Source of the DNA: Streptomyces cavernicola
Lineage (GTDB): Bacteria; Actinomycetota; Actinomycetes; Streptomycetales; Streptomycetaceae
Direction: 5' to 3'
Assembly: GCF_029968035.1 (NCBI RefSeq)
Contig: NZ_JASCIQ010000055.1
Span: 1-49,287 of the forward strand
DNA length: 49,287 nt
Below, one piece after another: positions 40,244 to 49,264 of the stretch. The notes under the pieces were generated by a model. That model searched no databases. It was not told where the DNA came from and was given only the letters and a program-made list of their open reading frames with translations. Position 1 is the stretch's first letter. Every line of letters begins with the position of its first letter. Both the position numbers and the translations under genes were made by a program.

Positions 40244-42762
40244 GTGCCTGCTGCTGAACTGCCGCGCCACGCGATCGACCCGGAAGCGATCATCACCGAA
40301 GCGGTCCTGACGATCGAGCCGCACTTGGATGCCGAGACGGTACGCAGGGTGCTCGCGGCGACCCTGCGCCGCGCGCCCCAACGCCGGGCCCTGGCAGCGA
40401 TGTTGGTGGGGGACCCGCAGTGGCTGACGGCCGGGCGCCCGCAGTCGCCGCGGCTGCTGGAGCGGCTGGTGCGAGAACTGCGGCACTGCGGTGCTCACCA
40501 GGTACGAGAGCCGCGCTGCGGACGGTGCGGGCAGGCCCGGCCGCTGAAGGCCCTGGAGGCAGATGGGCGCACCCGGATCTGCGGCGCCTGCGCCGTGCGC
40601 ACCACGACCCGGGACACCGCCTGCGCCGTGTGCGCAACCCGGTCCGTCGCCTTCCGCGACCGCGACGGCCGGCCGTACTGCAAACGGCATCCGCCCGAGG
40701 GCGGAGCGCAGCCCCTGGATGCGGTGTGCTCCGCGATCAAGCAGGCATGTCCTGGCCTTTCGATGGCCACGATCGCCGGGCGGTGCGGGAAGTGGAGCCC
40801 ACCGGGCACCGCCAGCGTCAGCTGCTGTGGGCCCTGTCGGACCATCCGGACCTGCTGACCGGCGGCGGCGCCAAGGGCCCGGTCAGGACGACCGCGCTGA
40901 TCAAGGCGCTGATTCGGCGCGGGGCCGAGGGCCTGGTCGTTCCGCCGTGCCCGCGGTGTGGGCGCACCGTGGCGCTCACGAAGGTCGTCGACGGCGTGCG
41001 CTGCTGCCAACGGTGCCGGACGGAGACGAACGTCGCCGAGTGCTCCGCCTGTTGCCGTCGGCGCCCGGTGATCGGGCGGACCTTCGACGGCCGCCCCCTG
41101 TGCGGCACGTGCCGGCGTCGCGACCCGCTCGCCCAGCGCACCTGTGACCGGTGCGGCCGGCGCCGCCCGATCCACGCCCGCGTGGACGACCAGGCACTGT
41201 GCGGCCGCTGCTACACGCCGCCCACGGCGACCTGCGTGCGCTGCGGTGCGGAACGTCCCTGCCTCTACATCGATGCCGGCACCCCGACATGCGATGCATG
41301 CCGCCACAAGCTGCGCCCACGCGAAACCTGCTCGGGCTGCGGACGCGAGCACTACGTCAGCTACCGCACGCCCGACGGACGAGGCTGGTGCACCCTGTGC
41401 GGAGCCAAGCGCCGTCCCTGCGCCAGCTGCGGCAAGACGGTTCGCATCAACACGCGTGCTCCCGACGGCGCGGGGCTGTGCACGACGTGCTGGCGCAGCC
41501 ATCCCGCCAGCAAGCGGGCCTGCCGCGCGTGCGGAGAAGTGACCCACCTCGTCGCCGCGGGACGGTGCGCCCCCTGCGCGGCGCACCACCAGCTCCATGA
41601 ACTGCTCAGCACCCACAGCCGCGTCCGCCCGGACGTCCAGCCCGTCCTCGACGCTCTGCTGCGCCGCGATCCCCAGGCGATGATCTCGTGGCTCTCCCGC
41701 CGCCCCCAGCGGGCCACCCTCCTGCGCGCCCTCGCCGCCGGGCATGGCCCAGTCGGCCACCAGACGCTCGACCAGCTGGGCCCTGCCAAGATCGTCAACA
41801 ACCTGCGGACCATCCTGATGGCCGGCGGCGCCCTTCCCCCGCGCGACGAACGGCTCGCGGCCCTGCAACGCTGGATCCCCACCGCTCTCGCGCGCGTTCA
41901 GGAAGCAGAAGCACGTCGCGTCCTTCATTCCTTCACCACATGGCATCTGATGCGCCGTCTTCGAGCCTGCTCGAAGCGCCGCCCGCTCACCTCGATGCAG
42001 GTCCACCAGGCCCGAGCGCAGGTACGCCATACCGTGCGCCTGCTCAACTGGCTTGCCGAGCAAGGCGCCACGCTCCGCGCCTGCACCCAAGATCACATAG
42101 ATGCGTGGCTGGACCAGCGGCAGACGCACACGCACGTCTACACCTTCGTCGGCTGGGCCAGCACCCGCGGCCACACCCAACTCCTGCGCGTGCCCCTGCC
42201 CGTGCCCATCATCAAGGCCGACCTGCTCGCCGCCGACGCCCGTTGGGCCCTCGTGAATCGACTCCTCCACGACCGCGGCCTGTCCGTCCGCGACAGGACA
42301 GCTGCCCTGCTGGTGCTCCTGTTCGCCCAACCCTTGACGCGGATCGTCACCCTGACCACCCGCGACATCCGCCTCGACGGACCCAACCTCGCCCTGCAGC
42401 TCGGCAACGTACCCGCCCAGATGCCACCACCGCTGGACGCCTACCTCCGCGAACTGCACGACCAGGCGGTCCAGACCGGGGCGCCACCAGAGGTCCGTTG
42501 GCTTTTCCCGGGCCGGTTCCCCGGACAACACATCAGCAGCGACTACCTGTCCCATCACCTGCGAAAGCTGGGATTTCCCGCGCGTATCGCCCGCAGCACC
42601 GCCCTGATAGAACTCGCCGGCGAACTGCCCGCCGTGGTCGTCAGCCGTCTGCTCGGCCTGTGCCAGACCACCGCCGACACCTGGCAGCGCATCGCAGCTG
42701 CCGACGACGCCGTGTACGCCACCGTGCTTGTCCACCGACAACGAGGACGCCGAACTCCCTGA
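40244..42762 (+). pseudogene. zinc-ribbon-rich degenerate tyrosine recombinase, frameshifted
   Basis: From GTG 40244 (GAGGAG before it) the frame reads to about 40780 with two CxxC ribbon pairs, ending LDAVCSAIKQACPGLSMATIAG. The natural continuation (AVREVEPTGHRQRQLLWALSDHP) is in the -1 frame, which runs to 42762, so one base is missing near 40775-40785. Joined, the protein is about 838 residues: N-terminal helices, about 17 CxxC motifs forming eight or nine zinc ribbons, then a recombinase-like C-terminal half (about 560-838). There the RIVTL and HHLRKLGFPARIARST blocks are present, but the nucleophile position appears to be Trp (TADTWQRIA). It is probably a DNA-binding partner rather than a catalyst. 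Sequencing error is the main alternative. Confidence 0.75.
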
Positions 42763-43115
42763 CCCCCGGACCTCTACCCGCCGTTCGGGCACCAGCAAAT
42801 TGGCAGAAGCTGTAAGTGGCAGGACGAATACGCCGCACTCAAGAGGATGGGTACGTCCCGCCCCTTAGCTTCCGTCATCGCCTCCTCTCCCCATGGCCAC
42901 CAGTCCACTGGATTGGAGGCGTGCTGGAGTAGGTAGGGCGACTACTCATTGGCAAGTCGGTTCCTAGGTCGTGCGGCTTGTGGGAAATCCACGCCGGGTA
43001 CCTCACGCGGTTGATTCTGTCGGTCTACGGCTGCAACGTCCCGCCGGCCTTTGCGTCGGAGGCGGGAATAAAGAGGCACGTTCGTGGTCTGCGGGAAGGG
43101 CTGGTGCCTGCGTCA
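42763..43115. other. intergenic stretch between the recombinase trio and the fasciclin gene
   Basis: No gene is supported here: the frames that cross it resemble no family. The trio's right end or attachment site should lie in it. I find no clear terminal repeat matching a copy upstream of 38783. Confidence 0.45.
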
Positions 43116-43149
43116 GGGCCGCGCGCGGGAATGTGCCCACGCGCGGCCC
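43116..43149 (-). terminator. hairpin terminator for the fasciclin gene
   Basis: GGGCCGCGCG (43116-43125) pairs perfectly with CGCGCGGCCC (43140-43149), with an inner GGG/CCC pair. It lies 20 bp past the fasciclin stop on the minus strand. Confidence 0.65.
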
Positions 43150-43169
43150 GCGCGACCCGGACTCTTCGC

Positions 43170-43745
43170 TCAGGACTTCGGCATGAGGACGCTGTCGATG
43201 ATGTAGACGTTGGCGTTGCCGGTCTTGACGTTGCCGCAGACGACCTTCGCCGAATCGTTCACCTTGTACTCCTCACCCGAGCCGGCGGTGGTCAACTCGC
43301 CGCCCTGGAGGGTCTTGAACGTGCCGTCCTGGAGTTTGTCCGGGGTGATCCGCTCACCCACGACGTGGTAGGTGAGGATCTTGGTGAGCTGTGCCTTGTC
43401 GTTGAGGACCTTGTCGAGGTCGGCCTTCGGGATCTTGGCGAAGGCGTCGTTGGTCGGGGCGAAGACCGTGATGTCCTTCGCGTTGTTCAGGGTGTCGACC
43501 AGACCGGCCTTCTTCACCGCGGTGACCAGCGTCGACAGGGCCGGGTTGTTCGATGCGGCGGTGGCCACCGGGTCCTTGGCCATCCCGTCGAACGAGCCCG
43601 CGCCGTCCTTCGGCACCGACGCACACGCCGGACCGAACGGATCGTCCATGCCTTGCGCAGTGGCCGATGTGGACAGCGCCACCGAAGCGGGCAGTGCCAG
43701 GACGGCGGCGGCGACGAGAACCTTGCGCACGCGTAGAGCAGTCAT
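43170..43745 (-). CDS. secreted fasciclin-domain protein
   Basis: A 191-residue exported protein. The signal is MTALRVRKVLVAAAVLALPASVALSTSATAQ. The mature part is one FAS1 domain: VATAASNNPALSTLVTAVKKAGLVDTLN, the H1 motif ITVFAPTNDAFAKIP, a LTYHVVGERIT block and a C-terminal NANVYIIDSVLMPKS. FAS1 proteins mediate adhesion or cell-surface interaction. ATG 43745 follows GGAGAGG. It is often beside SigK/anti-SigK genes in actinobacteria; here the neighbours are a photolyase and light regulators. It has two cysteines that may form a bond. Confidence 0.88.
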   Translation of the reverse strand: MTALRVRKVLVAAAVLALPASVALSTSATAQGMDDPFGPACASVPKDGAGSFDGMAKDPVATAASNNPALSTLVTAVKKAGLVDTLNNAKDITVFAPTNDAFAKIPKADLDKVLNDKAQLTKILTYHVVGERITPDKLQDGTFKTLQGGELTTAGSGEEYKVNDSAKVVCGNVKTGNANVYIIDSVLMPKS

Positions 43746-43859
43746 GATCAAACCTCTCCGGGCGGTGGAGGACTCTGGGAACCCTCCGCACCCTGGGTCG
43801 GCTGTGAAGCCGGGTGGCAGCGGAAGGCCGAGGTTTTCGGCCTGACGCTCTGCTTCCAC

Positions 43860-44291
43860 CTACGGGTAATTCGGAGCCGTCGTGGCGGCGGATGTGTCGG
43901 ATTCTGGATCTTTCCCAGGTTCTGGTTGCCGTCCTGCAGAGAAGCTCACCACCCTCGGCCATGGCGGCGCGCGAACGCGTCGTGCTCGTCGCCGAGGTTC
44001 CTGCGCGGGTGTGGCAGCGGACTGTGCCCACGCGCGTGGCGAGCCGGCGAGATCCTGTAGGCGCAACCGCCTGCGAAGCCGCCCCCCTGCGGCGAGGTCT
44101 CGAAGGCGGCGGGTTCCCAGGGTCACCGGCCGACAGGTGCCGGCGTGCCGCAGCAGGTAGGGCGACTCCTCGTCGGCCAGGCACGCCGTGCCGGGGCGAG
44201 TGGCGGGCGTGAGGTCGAGGACTCGCCCGTCGGCGAGCGTGACCATGCGGATGTCGATTTTCGAGGGCCCCGTCGCCGCGTGCTGGGTCAT
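43860..44291 (-). CDS. possible hypothetical protein upstream of fasciclin gene
   Basis: A 143-codon minus-strand frame starting MTQHAATGPSKIDIRMVTLADGRVLDLTPATRPGT, with DEESPYLLRHAGTC. The first ~70 residues look protein-like; the Arg-rich remainder does not. This suggests either a frameshifted gene or a frame shorter than drawn. No family is recognised and the ribosome site is weak. It covers most of the 43.75-44.5 kb gap. Confidence 0.35.
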   Translation of the reverse strand: MTQHAATGPSKIDIRMVTLADGRVLDLTPATRPGTACLADEESPYLLRHAGTCRPVTLGTRRLRDLAAGGRLRRRLRLQDLAGSPRAWAQSAATPAQEPRRRARRVRAPPWPRVVSFSAGRQPEPGKDPESDTSAATTAPNYP

Positions 44292-44439
44292 GGTGCGCAG
44301 CCCTCTTCGGCGCTGCCAGGAAGGGCGACCAGGTTGCCTTCCTCGACACCCTGGGCGTCTGCTCACTCCTTGTGCCCGCGCTTGTGAACGACATAGTGCC
44401 CCGCGCGTGGTGGCCGAGTGTGCTCTCGCAGCGGGTGCT

Positions 44440-44458
44440 GATGCGTGCATCCGGATGC
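44440..44458. promoter_or_regulatory. palindrome array before the SDR-photolyase operon
   Basis: GATGC GT GCATC CG GATGC (44440-44458) contains two overlapping dyads; GCATCCGGATGC (44447-44458) is a perfect 12-bp palindrome. It lies 55 bp before the ATG at 44513, where an operator or activator site would be expected. Confidence 0.4.
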
Positions 44459-44512
44459 GGCGGTCGTTCCGAAGTATTGAGGTGGAGAGCGGCAAGTTCT
44501 GAGGAGGGAGTC

Positions 44513-46114
44513 ATGGGCGAGCAGGTGAACGGTCAGGTGGACAGTGCGGTCCGGCGTCGGATTCGGTTGCACTGTCTCGTCACCGGGGCCTCCGGATACA
44601 TCGGCGGGCGGCTCGTCCCCGAGCTGCTCGACGCGGGCCACCGTGTCCGCTGCCTGGTCCGCACCCCCGGCAAGCTCCGCGACCACCCCTGGGCCCCGCG
44701 GGTCGAAGCCGTACGGGGCGACGTCACCGACGCCGAGTCCGTCGCCGCCGCCCTACAGGGCATCGATGTCGCCTACTACCTGGTGCACGCCCTCGGCACC
44801 GGACCGGACTTCGAGGAGACCGACCGGCGCGCGGCCCGCGTCTTCGCCGAAGGGGCGCACGCTGCCGGGGTGCGCCGGATCGTCTACCTCGGCGGGCTCA
44901 CCCCGCGCGGCGTCCCCGAGCACAACCTCTCGCCCCACCTGCGGTCCCGTGCCGAGGTCGGCCGGATCTTCCTCGACGGCCCCGTGCCCGCCGCCGTGCT
45001 GCGGGCGGCCGTGGTGATCGGGTCCGGTTCGGCGTCCTTCGAGATGCTGCGCTACCTGACCGAACGCCTGCCGGTCATGGTCACCCCGAGCTGGGTGCAC
45101 ACCCGTACGCAACCCATCGGCGTCCGTGACGTGCTGCGTTACCTCGTCGGCTCGGCCCGCCTGCCCGCCGATGTGGACCGGGCCTTCGACATCGGCGGGC
45201 CCGACGTCCTCACGTACCGGGACATGATGGCCCGCTACACCGCCGTCGCCGGGCTGAAGCCGCGCGTCATCGTCCCCGTCCCGGTCCTTACGCCCCGGCT
45301 CTCCAGCCACTGGGTCGGGCTCGTCACGCCCGTCCCCGCGTCCATCGCCCGCCCGCTCACCGAGTCGCTGCGGCACGAGGTGGTCTGCGACGAACACGAC
45401 ATCGCCCGGTACGTGCCCGACCCGCCCGGCCGCCCGCTGCCGTTCGACGACGCGCTGGCCCTCGCCCTGCGGCGGGTCGGGCAGGCGCAGGTCGCCACCC
45501 GCTGGTCGTCCGCCGGGGCGCCGGGCGCGCCGAGCGACCCGTTGCCCACCGACCCGGACTGGGCCGGCGGCAGCCTGTACGAGGACGAACGCGAACTCCC
45601 CGTCGCCGCGCCCGCCGAGGCCCTGTGGAGGGTGATCGAGGGGATCGGCGGCGACAACGGCTGGTACTCCTTCCCGCTCGCCTGGGTCGTGCGCGGCTGG
45701 CTCGACCGGTTCGCCGGCGGGGTCGGGTTGCGCCGCGGACGACGTGACGCCGAACGGCTGCGGGCCGGCGACTCCCTGGACTTCTGGCGGGTCGAGGAGA
45801 TCGAACCCGTCCGGCTGCTGCGGCTCCGCGCCGAGATGCGGCTGCCGGGTCTGGCCTGGCTGGAGATGCGTGTCGACACGGACGAGCAGGGGCGCACCCG
45901 GTACCGGCAACGCGCCCTGTTCCATCCCCGCGGGCTCCTCGGGCACGCCTACTGGTGGTCGGTCTCGCCCTTCCACGCCGTCGTGTTCGGGGGCATGGCA
46001 CGCAACATCGCCCACGCCGCGGCTGGCGGTCGTGGCACCGGCGCCTCGCGGTCGTCGTCCGGTTCGCCGGTCGAGCGCATCCGACGGGCGGCCGGCCGGC
46101 GAAGAGAGCGGTGA
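44513..46114 (+). CDS. SDR-family NAD(P)-binding protein with DUF2867 domain
   Basis: A 533-residue two-domain protein. N-terminal atypical SDR (about 18-330): VTGASGYIGGRLVPELL dinucleotide loop, HRVRCLVRTPGKL, DVAYYLVHALG and a RRIVYLGGLTP strand. The C-terminal DUF2867 (about 360-510) starts LYEDERELPVAAPAEALW and contains RAGDSLDFWRVEEIEPVRLLRLRAEMRLPG. The double architecture is common in actinobacteria as a membrane-associated oxidoreductase of unknown substrate. ATG 44513 follows GAGGAGGG. The photolyase starts 37 bp later on the same strand, so the two form an operon, in the manner of light-induced streptomycete loci. Confidence 0.85.
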   Translation: MGEQVNGQVDSAVRRRIRLHCLVTGASGYIGGRLVPELLDAGHRVRCLVRTPGKLRDHPWAPRVEAVRGDVTDAESVAAALQGIDVAYYLVHALGTGPDFEETDRRAARVFAEGAHAAGVRRIVYLGGLTPRGVPEHNLSPHLRSRAEVGRIFLDGPVPAAVLRAAVVIGSGSASFEMLRYLTERLPVMVTPSWVHTRTQPIGVRDVLRYLVGSARLPADVDRAFDIGGPDVLTYRDMMARYTAVAGLKPRVIVPVPVLTPRLSSHWVGLVTPVPASIARPLTESLRHEVVCDEHDIARYVPDPPGRPLPFDDALALALRRVGQAQVATRWSSAGAPGAPSDPLPTDPDWAGGSLYEDERELPVAAPAEALWRVIEGIGGDNGWYSFPLAWVVRGWLDRFAGGVGLRRGRRDAERLRAGDSLDFWRVEEIEPVRLLRLRAEMRLPGLAWLEMRVDTDEQGRTRYRQRALFHPRGLLGHAYWWSVSPFHAVVFGGMARNIAHAAAGGRGTGASRSSSGSPVERIRRAAGRRRER

Positions 46115-46151
46115 AGAGTCCCCTCGTACCACCACCCCCTGGAGTGGCGAA

Positions 46152-47531
46152 ATGACCGTCGCGGTCGTCCTGTTCACCGCGGACCTGCGTCTGCACGACC
46201 ACCCCCCGCTGCACGCCGCCGTGCGCGCCGCGGACGAGGTCGTCCCCCTGTTCGTACGCGATCCGGGGGTGCACGCTGCCGGTTTCGACGTGCCCAACCG
46301 CCGGGCGTTCCTCGCCGACTGTCTGACCGACCTCGACGAGCGGCTCCGGCACCGGGGTGGCCGCCTCGTGGTGCGGACCGGCGCCGTCGACCGGGAGGTG
46401 CCCGCCGTCGCCGCCGAGTGCGGGGCCACCGAGGTGCACATGGCCGCCGCCGTCACCGGGTACGCCCAGCGGCGCGAGCAACGGCTGCGCGAGGCGCTGG
46501 CAGCGCCGGGGGTGACACTGCACGTCCACGACGCCGTGACCACCGCCGTCGCCCCCGGCGCGGTGACACCCGCCGGGTCCGGCACCGACCACTACGCCGT
46601 GTTCACCCCCTACTTCCGTCGCTGGTCGCAGCTGTCGTTGCGCGAGCCGCTGCCGCCGCCGCGTACCGTGCGTGTCCCCGACGCGTCGCGCGGCGAGGCC
46701 CCGTCGTCGGCCACGGACGTCGACGCGACCTCGCCCGGACTCCCCGAGGGCGGCGAGACGGCCGGCCGCGCCCTCTACGCCCGGTGGTGGTCCGGCGACC
46801 TGTCCGGGTACGAGGACCAGCACAACGACCTGGCGGGCGACGCCACTTCCCGCCTCTCGCCCTACCTCCACTTCGGGGCCCTCTCACCCCTCGAACTCGT
46901 CCAGCGCGCCCGCGCGCACGGCGGCCCCGGTGCGGAGGCGTTCGTACGGCAATTGTGCTGGCGCGACTTCCACCACCAGGTACTCGCCGCCCGCCCCGAC
47001 GCGGCCACCGTGGACTACCGCACCCGGCACGACCACTGGCGAGGCGAGGACGACGCGGCCGAGGACATCGCCACCTGGCGGGACGGACGCACCGGCTACC
47101 CGGTCGTCGACGCGGGCATGCGCCAACTGCGCCACGAGGGCTGGATGCACAACCGCACCCGCCTGCTGACGGCTTGTTTCCTCACGAAGACCCTGTACGT
47201 GGACTGGCGCATCGGAGCCCGGCATTTCCTGGACCTGCTCGTCGACGGGGACGTCGTCAACAACCAGCTCAACTGGCAGTGGGTGGCGGGCACCGGCACG
47301 GACACCCGCCCGCACCGCGTTCTCAACCCGGTGGTCCAGGGCAAGCGCTTCGACCCGCGCGGAACGTACGTCCGCCGGTGGGTGCCGGAACTCGCCGATG
47401 TGGAGGGCCGGTTGGTGCACGAGCCCTGGCGGCTGCCCGGCGAGACCCGCGCCGGGCTCGGCTACCCGGAACCGCTCATCGACCTCGCCGACGGCCTGAC
47501 CCGCTTCAAACGGGCCCGCGGCCGCGACTGA
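46152..47531 (+). CDS. phr: deoxyribodipyrimidine photolyase (class I CPD)
   Basis: A 459-residue flavoenzyme that repairs UV-induced pyrimidine dimers with blue light. N-terminal antenna-binding Rossmann part (VVLFTADLRLHDHPPLHAA); FAD domain with SRLSPYLHFGALSP, CWRDFHHQVL and GYPVVDAGMRQL; and the late block NNQLNWQWVAGTGTDTRPHRVLNPVVQGKRFDP typical of true photolyases. Length is normal. ATG 46152 follows GGAGTGG. It is co-oriented with the SDR gene and convergent with the ECF sigma gene (7 bp between stops). The LitR/LitS genes nearby suggest light-induced expression. Confidence 0.93.
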   Translation: MTVAVVLFTADLRLHDHPPLHAAVRAADEVVPLFVRDPGVHAAGFDVPNRRAFLADCLTDLDERLRHRGGRLVVRTGAVDREVPAVAAECGATEVHMAAAVTGYAQRREQRLREALAAPGVTLHVHDAVTTAVAPGAVTPAGSGTDHYAVFTPYFRRWSQLSLREPLPPPRTVRVPDASRGEAPSSATDVDATSPGLPEGGETAGRALYARWWSGDLSGYEDQHNDLAGDATSRLSPYLHFGALSPLELVQRARAHGGPGAEAFVRQLCWRDFHHQVLAARPDAATVDYRTRHDHWRGEDDAAEDIATWRDGRTGYPVVDAGMRQLRHEGWMHNRTRLLTACFLTKTLYVDWRIGARHFLDLLVDGDVVNNQLNWQWVAGTGTDTRPHRVLNPVVQGKRFDPRGTYVRRWVPELADVEGRLVHEPWRLPGETRAGLGYPEPLIDLADGLTRFKRARGRD

Positions 47532-47538
47532 CGAGCCA

Positions 47539-48114
47539 TCAGCGCGCGGTCTGATCCAGGCACTCCAGACGCAGCCGCAGCGCGTGCATCCCCCGGCGGG
47601 CGTGGCTCTTGACCGTGCCGAGCGGCAGCCCGGTGCGGGCGGCGATCTGTGACTGGGGGAGGTCCGCGTAGAAGGCCAGCTGCAGAACCTCCCGCTGCGC
47701 GCGGGGAAGCCGGCTCAGTTCGTACTGGACCAGGACACGGTCCACGGCCTGCTGCGCCACATGCCCCTCCGGCAGCCGTGGCTCCACGTCCTGATCCGAC
47801 CGCACCGCGTCCGCGAGGCGGGCCCGACGGGCCCGTGCCGCGAGCGCGTCCGCGATCTTGTGCCTGGCGATACCGACCAGCCAGGACGCGGCGGTGCCCC
47901 GCTCGGGACGGAACCCGCGGCGGTCGCGCCAGGCGGCGATGAAGACCTGCTGCGTCACATCCTCGGCTTCGCAGGGGTCGCCGAGCGCCCGGCGCGCGAG
48001 GGCGTGGACGAGGCCCGCCCACTGCTCGTACACCAGCCTGCAGCCGTCCTCGTCGCCTCGCAGGAACGCCTCGACGATCAGCTGATCGTCCCGAGGCCGC
48101 AGCGTCGTGGCCAT
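47539..48114 (-). CDS. litS: LitS-like ECF sigma factor
   Basis: A 191-residue sigma-70 family factor of the extracytoplasmic type. Region 2 is LVYEQWAGLVHALARRALG to EDVTQQVFIAAWRDRRGF with the region 2.4 AASWLVGIARHKIAD. Region 4 is LSRLPRAQREVLQLAFYADLPQSQIAARTGLPLGTVKSHARRG. ATG 48114 follows GAGGGA; an upstream start at 48204 lacks one. It is divergent from the MerR/B12 gene, the arrangement known for litS-litR of Streptomyces, where LitS drives light-induced carotenoid and photolyase genes. No carotenoid gene is in the window. Assignment of litS rests on neighbourhood. Confidence 0.75.
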   Translation of the reverse strand: MATTLRPRDDQLIVEAFLRGDEDGCRLVYEQWAGLVHALARRALGDPCEAEDVTQQVFIAAWRDRRGFRPERGTAASWLVGIARHKIADALAARARRARLADAVRSDQDVEPRLPEGHVAQQAVDRVLVQYELSRLPRAQREVLQLAFYADLPQSQIAARTGLPLGTVKSHARRGMHALRLRLECLDQTAR

Positions 48115-48188
48115 CGTCAGCACTCCCTCAGCACTCGCCTCGTCGCGCCTGTCGTCAGAGTGATCGCGAGGAGATCCCGTCCACAAGA

Positions 48189-48209
48189 TGCGTCGTTTGT
48201 GCATCGTTT
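48189..48209. promoter_or_regulatory. 11-bp-spaced direct repeats, candidate LitR operator
   Basis: TGCGTCGTTT (48189-48198) and TGCATCGTTT (48200-48209) repeat with an 11-bp period, 9 of 10 bases identical. CarH-type B12 photoreceptors bind 11-bp direct repeats as a dark-state tetramer. The site is about 75 bp before litS and 50 bp before litR, so one bound complex could repress both. Confidence 0.6.
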
Positions 48210-48259
48210 AGCCTGGAAGGTGGCGGTGTAGTCGGTGACGGCGATGAGGAGGAGGGAAC

Positions 48260-49264
48260 GTGAGTGCTTCCGCCGAGGCCTCTCGGGCCTCACTGACCAC
48301 CGGGGCGCTCGCCCGGAGGCTCGGTGTCGCGCAGACGACGCTGCGCACGTGGGAGCGTCGTTACGGCATCGGCCCGAGCCACCGCGAGCAGGGGCGTCAC
48401 CGGCGCTGGTCCCCCGAGGACGTGGCCAGGTTGGAGCACATGTGCCGGTTGACCGCGCAGGGTGTCACGCCCGCGGAAGCGGCACGGCTGGCGATGGCGG
48501 ACGACGGCCGGGCGCCGGGCCGCCCCACGGCGGCAGCGCCGCGGCCCCGCGCTGAAGGCCGAACTCCGGGCGGCTTCCGCGATCTGCCGCTGGGCCGGGT
48601 CTGGCCGGAGAGCCGAGGCCTGGCGCGCGCCGCCGTGCGACTCGACGCCTCGGCGGTGCAGGCCGAGCTCCGCTCCGCGATCGACGCGTACGGGATCGTG
48701 GTGGCCTGGGAGCAGATCATCGCCCCGACCCTGCACGCCGTGGGCCGTAAGTGGTCGACGTCGGACGAGTCGTACGTCGAGGTGGAGCACCTCCTCTCCT
48801 GGCATGTGTCGGCCACGCTCCGCTCGGCGGTCACCCCGGCCGCGGACAGTCGCCGACCGATCCTCCTGGCCTGTATGCCGGACGAGCAGCACAGCCTGCC
48901 GATCGAAGCGCTGTGGGCGGCCCTGACCGAACGGGGCCTGCCCACCCGCATGTTCGGGGCCGCGCTGCCGAAGGAAGCCCTCCACTCGGCGGCCCGGCGC
49001 ACCGGGCCGGGCGCCGTCGTCCTGTCGTCACAGTCCCGTGGCACCGCCGACCTGGCCGTGGTCCGCGCGCTCCGCACTCTTGAATGGGGCGTACGCGGCG
49101 CCCGCAGCCATCCCCTGGTCCTGCTCGCGGGACCGGGCTGGGCGGGCACAACCCCGGAGCCGGGCGCGAGCCGCCTCACGGGACTCGCCTCCGGCCTCGC
49201 CCTCCTTGAATCGTTCTTCCGCACGGGCGCACAGCCGATGCCGTCGACGCTCAGTCGACGGTGA
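48260..49264 (+). CDS. litR: LitR/CarH-type MerR regulator with B12-binding domain
   Basis: A 334-residue light-responsive repressor. MerR winged helix at 10-75 (TTGALARRLGVAQTTLRTWERRYGIGPSHREQGRHRRW). The four-helix cap has Trp 165 and the WxxxEH-like pair Glu 176-His 177 (EVEHLLSWHV). The Rossmann B12 domain has the lower axial ligand candidate His 211 in DEQHSLP, the counterpart of ExHxxG with Pro for Gly. In LitR/CarH, light breaks the Co-C bond of adenosylcobalamin and releases DNA. GTG 48260 follows GGAGGAGG. The linker between domains (80-105) is Pro/Arg rich. The spacing of W and EH is one residue longer than in CarH. Confidence 0.85.
   Translation: MSASAEASRASLTTGALARRLGVAQTTLRTWERRYGIGPSHREQGRHRRWSPEDVARLEHMCRLTAQGVTPAEAARLAMADDGRAPGRPTAAAPRPRAEGRTPGGFRDLPLGRVWPESRGLARAAVRLDASAVQAELRSAIDAYGIVVAWEQIIAPTLHAVGRKWSTSDESYVEVEHLLSWHVSATLRSAVTPAADSRRPILLACMPDEQHSLPIEALWAALTERGLPTRMFGAALPKEALHSAARRTGPGAVVLSSQSRGTADLAVVRALRTLEWGVRGARSHPLVLLAGPGWAGTTPEPGASRLTGLASGLALLESFFRTGAQPMPSTLSRR

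Noticed and set aside
38756..40690. 644-codon minus-strand frame opposite the integrase
   Set aside because: The plus strand shows the full tyrosine recombinase catalytic set; the reverse frame is low in motif content.
47539..48114. Reading the ECF sigma factor as SigK because of the nearby fasciclin gene
   Set aside because: No anti-SigK gene is present and the divergent B12-MerR gene and photolyase fit LitS better.
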